A stretch of 64,000 bases of DNA, from positions 558,001 to 622,000 of the forward strand of contig NZ_JACHGF010000003.1 in NCBI RefSeq assembly GCF_014202275.1, in the 5' to 3' direction. Below, one piece after another: positions 59,881-64,000 of the stretch. Made by a program: the position numbers and the translations under genes. Origin of the DNA: Rhabdobacter roseus (lineage in GTDB: Bacteria; Bacteroidota; Bacteroidia; Cytophagales; Spirosomataceae). The notes beneath the pieces were generated by a model. It was not told the DNA's origin, ran no database searches, and saw nothing but the letters and a program-made list of their open reading frames with translations. Every line of letters begins with the position of its first letter. Within the stretch, counting starts at the first letter, position 1.

Positions 59881-60789
59881 TTGGAGAAAAAACGAATTCT
59901 TGTTACCGGTTCCAACGGCCTGCTGGGCCAAAAGCTGGTGGAGTTGCTGATTACCCAGCCGCACATACAGACCATCGCCACGGCCCGGGGTGCCAACCGC
60001 CTGCCCTTTACCGACGGCTACGAGTACGCCCCGCTGGACATCACTGACGCCGGGCAAGTAGCCCAGGTACTGGACAAGTACCAGCCGCAGGTGGTGATCC
60101 ACACCGCCGCCATGACCAACGTAGACCAGTGCGAGACGGAGAAGGACGCCTGCTGGGCTCAGAACGTCACGGCCGTGCAGTACCTGGTAGAGGCCTGTAA
60201 AAAGACGAACAGCTTTCTGGTGCACGTTTCTACGGACTTTATCTTTGACGGTGCGGCGGGCCCCTACGACGTAGATGCCGAGGCCAACCCGCTGAGCTTT
60301 TACGGCTGGAGCAAGTACGCCGCCGAAAAAGCCGTGGTGCATTCCGGCATCCGCTGGGCCATTGCCCGCACGGTGCTGGTGTACGGCATCGCGCACGACA
60401 TGAGCCGGAGCAACATTATTCTATGGGTAAAAAAATCGCTGGAAGAAGGCAAGTCCATCAAGGTAGTAACCGACCAGTGGCGCACGCCTACCCTGGCCGA
60501 AGACCTGGCCACGGGCTGCTTCCTGCTGGCCGACCAGGAAGCCGAAGGTACCTTTAATATTTCGGGCAAGGACCTGCTCACACCCTACGAAATGGCCATA
60601 ATGACGGCCGACTACTTCGGGTTGGATAAAAGCCTCATTGCCCAGGCCGACTCAAGTACCTTCACACAGCCTGCCCGCCGTCCCGCCCGGACGGGCTTTA
60701 TCCTGGATAAATCCTACCGGGTACTTGGCTACCAGCCGCACAGCTTCCAGGAAGGCATCGCGCTGCTGGCCGAGCAAATCAAGGCTTAG
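59881..60789 (+). CDS. RmlD-like dTDP-4-dehydrorhamnose reductase / SDR
   Basis: The 302-residue protein is an extended short-chain dehydrogenase of the RmlD type. The start appears to be a TTG at 59881, since no ATG or GTG lies in frame before the NAD(P) loop. Key parts are ILVTGSNGLLGQKLVELL, HTAAMTNVDQCE, VSTDFIFDGAAGPY and the catalytic YGWSKYAAEKAV. It would reduce a dTDP- or UDP-linked 4-keto sugar; without other rhamnose genes nearby the exact substrate is unclear. A bidirectional terminator follows 26 bases after its stop. Confidence 0.88.
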   Translation: MEKKRILVTGSNGLLGQKLVELLITQPHIQTIATARGANRLPFTDGYEYAPLDITDAGQVAQVLDKYQPQVVIHTAAMTNVDQCETEKDACWAQNVTAVQYLVEACKKTNSFLVHVSTDFIFDGAAGPYDVDAEANPLSFYGWSKYAAEKAVVHSGIRWAIARTVLVYGIAHDMSRSNIILWVKKSLEEGKSIKVVTDQWRTPTLAEDLATGCFLLADQEAEGTFNISGKDLLTPYEMAIMTADYFGLDKSLIAQADSSTFTQPARRPARTGFILDKSYRVLGYQPHSFQEGIALLAEQIKA

Positions 60790-60815
60790 TACTTCTTTAC
60801 GCTTTCCAAAAAACC

Positions 60816-60849
60816 AAAAGGCCTGCCCACGCAATGGGGCAGGCCTTTT
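60816..60849. terminator. Bidirectional Rho-independent terminator
   Basis: Arms AAAAGGCCTGCCC (60816-60828) and GGGCAGGCCTTTT (60837-60849) pair perfectly over 13 bp with an 8-base loop and A/T ends on both sides. It separates the convergent RmlD-like and dps genes. Confidence 0.88.
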
Positions 60850-60875
60850 GTTCGGTGTGGATCTTTCGTAAGGTA

Positions 60876-61418
60876 CTAGGTTTCGATCAGACCGGGTTCG
60901 GGGGCAAAAATGGTGTCTTCGCCCAGGAAGTGCTCAATGTGGTGCGCACGGTCTTCGGTTTTATACAAGATCCCTTCCAGCAGGGCCTTGGTACCGTAGT
61001 CACCTAGCTCAAAGGCCCGACCGATGGTCTTACGCAGCTCAATGGCAATTTTCTTTTCCGCTTCCATGTCATTCTGCAAGCTTTCCCGAATCCGGAAGAC
61101 ACCCTCCGGCTCGTGCTCCACGTAGGAGAGCTTATACACGTTTTCGGGGTGGCAGGTAGGCGCTACGCCCATGACGGTTAGCCGCTCGGCGATTTTGTCG
61201 TACTGCTCGTGTACCTCCGTGTAGTTGGCCTCAAAAAAGAGGTGCAGGTCCCGAAACTGCGGGCCTTCTACCAGCCAGTGGTGCTTGTGGTACTGCTGAT
61301 ACAGCGTAATGAACGACGACAGGTGCCGATCCAGTTCTTTAGCCATTTTAGTGGCCGTATCTTTGGACAAACCAATCGGGTTGCCTTCGTATTCTTTTTG
61401 TTCTCTAAGCTTTTCCAT
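60876..61418 (-). CDS. dps: Dps-family DNA-protection ferritin
   Basis: The ATG at 61418 gives 180 residues and has a good AGGAG ribosome-binding site nine bases upstream; an in-frame TTG nine bases further up is rejected. The ferroxidase-centre signature of Dps is present in HKHHWLVEGPQFRDLHLFFE and VHEQYDKIAERL. It would assemble as a 12-subunit cage that stores iron and protects DNA from peroxide. The C-terminal half (KKIAIELRKTIGRAFELGD, EDRAHHIEHFLG) is typical of the Bacteroidota branch. It is transcribed alone. Confidence 0.93.
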   Translation of the reverse strand: MEKLREQKEYEGNPIGLSKDTATKMAKELDRHLSSFITLYQQYHKHHWLVEGPQFRDLHLFFEANYTEVHEQYDKIAERLTVMGVAPTCHPENVYKLSYVEHEPEGVFRIRESLQNDMEAEKKIAIELRKTIGRAFELGDYGTKALLEGILYKTEDRAHHIEHFLGEDTIFAPEPGLIET

Positions 61419-61595
61419 GGTAGTCAACTCCTAATGTTGTTTTAATAATACCCTCCGTTGAAAAAGCTATTCCGTGGAGCCAAACCGGGCTCATGAGCGC
61501 TATGCGGGGAATTGAAAGGAATCTTTTCTACAACCTGAGCAGAATTTGGTCTACCTTCGCAGCCACAATTTTACCTACTTTTTTACGTACTTACT

Positions 61596-62339
61596 ATGGC
61601 TTGGTACCATACGTTTTTTGAAGGTCTTCCGCAGCAAGCCTGGAAGCAGAATCAGGACGAAGAGCATACCGACTGGGAGGTCGATTTCCTGGTCGATGTG
61701 CTGGAGCTGGCTCCCGCCGACCGGGTACTTGACGTCCTGGCGGGCTACGGGCGCCACGCTTTGCCGCTGGCGCGCTTGGGGTACCTGCTCCGCTGCGTGG
61801 ATATATCGGAAGAATACTGCGAAGAACTACGGCAGGCCGCCCAAGCCGAGCAACTACCCCTGGAGGTACTTCAGGGCGACTTCCTGCAAACGCCCCTGCC
61901 CGAAGGTACCTACCCGGCGGCCTACTGCCTGGGCAATAGCTTTAGCTTTTTTCCGCGGGAAGAGATGCAGGCTTTCCTGAACCAGATCGGCCGGGCGCTG
62001 GCTCCGGGCGGGCGCTTCGTGGCGCACACGCAGCAACTGGCCGAAAGCGTGTTCCCGCACTTTCAGGAGCGGAGCTGGATGCCCGTGGGCGAGGACATAC
62101 AGTACTTGTCGCAGAACGAGTACCTGCCGCTGGAGGGCTACATCGAATCGCATCTCACCTACGTGCGCGGTGCCGAACGAACCACCCGCACCATTCGGCA
62201 GTACGTGTTCACGCTGGCGGAGCTCACGGCCATGCTCAAGCAGGCTGGGCTCACCGTCCTCGAAACCTTCAGCAGCCTTGAAGGCGATGCCTTCACCCTG
62301 GGCGATGAGCAGCTTTATTTATTGGCCATCAAAGAGTAA
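61596..62339 (+). CDS. Class I SAM-dependent methyltransferase
   Basis: The 247-residue protein has a Rossmann methyltransferase fold. Motif I is RVLDVLAGYGRHALPLARLG, motif II VDISEEYCEEL, a post-I block EVLQGDFLQTPLP, and motif IV YCLGNSFSFFPREEMQAFLNQIGRALAPGGRFV. This layout is that of small-molecule methyltransferases of the Methyltransf_25/UbiE-like group. The substrate is unknown. It is the last gene on the right with the GGTAC-rich base pattern of the core (GGTAC words still occur in it), followed by the GGTAC-free segment that begins about 62340. Confidence 0.87.
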   Translation: MAWYHTFFEGLPQQAWKQNQDEEHTDWEVDFLVDVLELAPADRVLDVLAGYGRHALPLARLGYLLRCVDISEEYCEELRQAAQAEQLPLEVLQGDFLQTPLPEGTYPAAYCLGNSFSFFPREEMQAFLNQIGRALAPGGRFVAHTQQLAESVFPHFQERSWMPVGEDIQYLSQNEYLPLEGYIESHLTYVRGAERTTRTIRQYVFTLAELTAMLKQAGLTVLETFSSLEGDAFTLGDEQLYLLAIKE

Positions 62340-62503
62340 GAAGTTCTTTAAGCTGCAACATTGTCTTTCCGGCTGCAACCCCATCGGCCTTGAGGTTTTG
62401 TAGCAAGAATATTCTAAGAAGCTGATCCGTGCCGCTTGTTAGGACTCGGCGGGGCTGCTCCCTTCGAGGGGCCCGCGGCAGCGGCAATCGTATTGTTTAT
62501 TGC

Positions 62504-63418
62504 TTAATTAAACGATTGTCGGTATTGTAAAGGAGTCAGCTTGGTCTTGTTCTTGAACAACCGGCTGAACGATTGGGGAAAATCAAAACCCAGTCGGAAG
62601 CCAATTTCACTAATAGTTAAATCCGTTTGCGTGAGGAGTTCTTTGGCCTTTTCGATGACGTAGCGATGAATGTGCTGCTGGGTGTTTTGACCCGTGTACG
62701 TTTTCAGAAGGTCGCTTAAATAGCTATCCGAGTAATTCAGCTTTTCGGCCAGATAGGAGACTGAAGGTAACCCCTTGCTTAGGGCCTTATCATGGGAAAA
62801 GTAATCGGATAAGACGGCTTCCAACCGGATCAGTACATCATGGCTAATGGGCTTTCGGGTCATAAACTGCCGACCGTAAAATCGCTGGGCATAACTCAAC
62901 AGCAGGTCAAGATGAGCCATCAGCACCGCTTCGGAATACAGATCAATCCGGGCGTTAAGTTCATCACGAAGCATCGTCATCACCGAAATCATCATCGTTT
63001 CTTCCTGATCGGACAAGTGAAGTGCCTCATGAACGGTATAGTCGAAAAACCCATACTGCTTGATTCGCTGGCCGAGCGGGTGCCCTCGGATGAAGTCGGG
63101 ATGAAACACCACACACCAGCCGCTTGGTTTGTGGTCGTCGGTAATATTGCTCGTTACTTGGCCGGGTGCAGTGCCAAACAGGACGCCTTCGTCGAAATCA
63201 CAGTAGCCCTGTCCGTAGCGTACTTTACCCGTTACATTGCGTTTGAGCGAGATGCAAAACAGGTCAAGCACAAGCGTTTGCGGGCGGGTGTCGGCTCGCG
63301 TATGATCCATGTCATCGAAATTGAACACGCTGATCAAGGGATGCACCGGTTTGGGTAATCCAAGGATCCGGTGTTGTTCCGAAATGGAAGGGATCAGATA
63401 AGGTGATGACTTTTTCAT
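62504..63418 (-). CDS. AraC-family transcriptional regulator
   Basis: The 304-residue protein has an N-terminal cupin-like ligand domain (about 1-190, with VSNIFDDMDH-like start and GYCDFDEGVLFGTAPGQV). The C-terminal AraC domain (about 205-300) contains LAEKLNYSDSYLSDLLKTYT, ISEIGFRLGFDFPQSFSRLF and KTKLTPLQYRQSF. It probably controls the aldo/keto reductase gene just upstream on the same strand, 50 bases away, a common AraC-AKR pairing. No GGTAC word occurs in the gene, unlike the core of the window, pointing to separate ancestry. Confidence 0.88.
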   Translation of the reverse strand: MKKSSPYLIPSISEQHRILGLPKPVHPLISVFNFDDMDHTRADTRPQTLVLDLFCISLKRNVTGKVRYGQGYCDFDEGVLFGTAPGQVTSNITDDHKPSGWCVVFHPDFIRGHPLGQRIKQYGFFDYTVHEALHLSDQEETMMISVMTMLRDELNARIDLYSEAVLMAHLDLLLSYAQRFYGRQFMTRKPISHDVLIRLEAVLSDYFSHDKALSKGLPSVSYLAEKLNYSDSYLSDLLKTYTGQNTQQHIHRYVIEKAKELLTQTDLTISEIGFRLGFDFPQSFSRLFKNKTKLTPLQYRQSFN

Positions 63419-63434
63419 ATATTGAAACTAAATA

Positions 63435-63460
63435 GCAGTCAGGATTTAAGCCCTGACTGC
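63435..63460 (-). terminator. Hairpin between aldo/keto reductase and araC genes
   Basis: Arms GCAGTCAGG and CCTGACTGC pair over 9 bp with an 8-base loop in the 50-base gap; on the minus strand TATTTAGTTT follows. It could end the reductase message or reduce read-through into araC. Confidence 0.6.
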
Positions 63461-63468
63461 ATACGTGG

Positions 63469-64000
63469 TTACTGATCGATGGCTTGCATGCCCGCCTGAT
63501 CATACCGATCACCCGTCAGGGTTCCTAGCGGGATAATCGCTTCCAGACGTGCCAAGTCTTCCTCAGTAAGCCGGATTTGGGTAGCCCCGATGTTTTCTTC
63601 CAGGTATTTCCGACGTTTGGTGCCGGGGATCGGCACCACGCCTTTCGCCAGCACCCAGGCCAGGGCCAGTTGTGACGTGGTGACCTGCTTGTTAACCGCC
63701 ATGGTCTGAATCTCGGCAAGCAGTTCCAGGTTCTTATAAAACTGCTCACCCTGAAAGCGGGGTATAGAACGCCTGAAATCAGCGGCGTCCAGATCGTCCG
63801 GACTTTTTAATTCGCCCGTAATAAAGCCGCGGCCAAGGGGTGAATAGGCCACAAAGCCAATGCCTAGGTCATCGAGTGTCTGCAAAATACCGGCTTCTTC
63901 CGCGCTGCGTTCGAAAAGCGAATATTCGGTTTGGACAGCCGTAAGGGGATGGATCGCATGGGCCCGCCTGATTGTCTCGGAAGACACTTCTGACAAGCCA
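63469..64000 (-). CDS. Aldo/keto reductase, C-terminal part
   Basis: The reading frame enters from beyond the right edge and ends at 63469, giving the last 176 residues of an aldo/keto reductase of the YajO/AKR13-like group. Visible parts are [69 protein letters not shown] and [18 protein letters not shown], which supply the cofactor-binding C-terminal barrel strands. The catalytic tetrad in the N-terminal half is outside the window. The enzyme reduces aldehydes or ketones with NADPH. The segment contains no GTAC at all. Confidence 0.88.
   Translation of the reverse strand, partial: GLSEVSSETIRRAHAIHPLTAVQTEYSLFERSAEEAGILQTLDDLGIGFVAYSPLGRGFITGELKSPDDLDAADFRRSIPRFQGEQFYKNLELLAEIQTMAVNKQVTTSQLALAWVLAKGVVPIPGTKRRKYLEENIGATQIRLTEEDLARLEAIIPLGTLTGDRYDQAGMQAIDQ

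Noticed and set aside
62341-62503. Possible tRNA or attachment site at the edge of the GGTAC-free segment
   Set aside because: The gap has some GC-rich complementary pieces but no cloverleaf, no repeated end and no integrase gene in view.
1-64000. CRISPR array, rRNA, tRNA or insertion sequence
   Set aside because: No regularly spaced repeats, no conserved rRNA stretches, no cloverleaf structures and no transposase-like translation were seen.

Overview
The window looks like a chromosome segment of a Bacteroidota bacterium, most likely a Cytophagales member of the Spirosomaceae type. This is inferred from family content: LytTR regulators, DUF3667, DUF2141, DUF2490, DUF4260 and DUF1080 proteins, multi-Ig surface proteins ending in a GDWxDPxTW unit, weak Shine-Dalgarno sites and TAnnTTTG-type promoter elements. 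Base composition is moderately GC-rich in the core and lower at the left edge. The short word GTAC, mostly as GGTACC, GGTACTT or AAGTACC, is strikingly common in all three codon phases and in gaps. No rRNA, tRNA, CRISPR array, insertion sequence or replication origin was seen.

Layout. 1-2.4 kb: a GTAC-poorer, AT-richer edge with a partial acyltransferase-like gene, a 61-residue peptide gene, a membrane LytTR regulator and a LuxR-type regulator with a degenerate receiver. 2.6-11.5 kb (all minus): an NHL-propeller protein, DUF3667, a DUF1501 plus PSCyt/DUF1553 cytochrome pair of planctomycete type, a GMC oxidoreductase and a PfkB-like kinase. 11.7-16.8 kb (plus): a propeller-amidohydrolase fusion, a class II cAMP phosphodiesterase-like enzyme and DUF1080. 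16.9-27 kb: a multi-Ig surface protein, an imelysin-like/di-haem peroxidase, purple acid phosphatase, DUF2141, a lipoprotein, a Gfo/Idh/MocA oxidoreductase and a ceramidase-like hydrolase. 27.2-31 kb: creatininase-like enzyme, a ChrB-AraC fusion with the chromate transporter ChrA and a DUF2490 barrel, then a GNAT enzyme.

31.5-38.8 kb (minus) is a complete RND efflux locus: TetR, DUF4260, TolC, a flavodoxin-fold oxidoreductase, adaptor and pump. Two copies of a 13-bp palindrome lie before tetR and tolC and are the likely operators. 39-45 kb: a NarL-type regulator, thioesterase, phosphosulfolactate synthase, DedA, AroE, NagA and RibD. 45.3-51.1 kb is a signalling cassette: a FIST sensor, a multi-PAS kinase, a stand-alone receiver and a REC-PAS-kinase-REC hybrid. 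51-62.3 kb is mostly housekeeping: PrmC, MoxR ATPase, YidD, Lgt, envelope proteins, a POTRA/BamA-like protein, cyclophilin, RmlD-like reductase, Dps and a methyltransferase.

62.3-64 kb lacks GGTAC words altogether and holds an AraC regulator and a truncated aldo/keto reductase, so it looks more recently acquired. The most interesting items are the iterated GTAC word and the hairpins made from it, the ChrB-AraC fusion, the FIST-kinase cassette, the TetR operator pair and the left-edge peptide locus.
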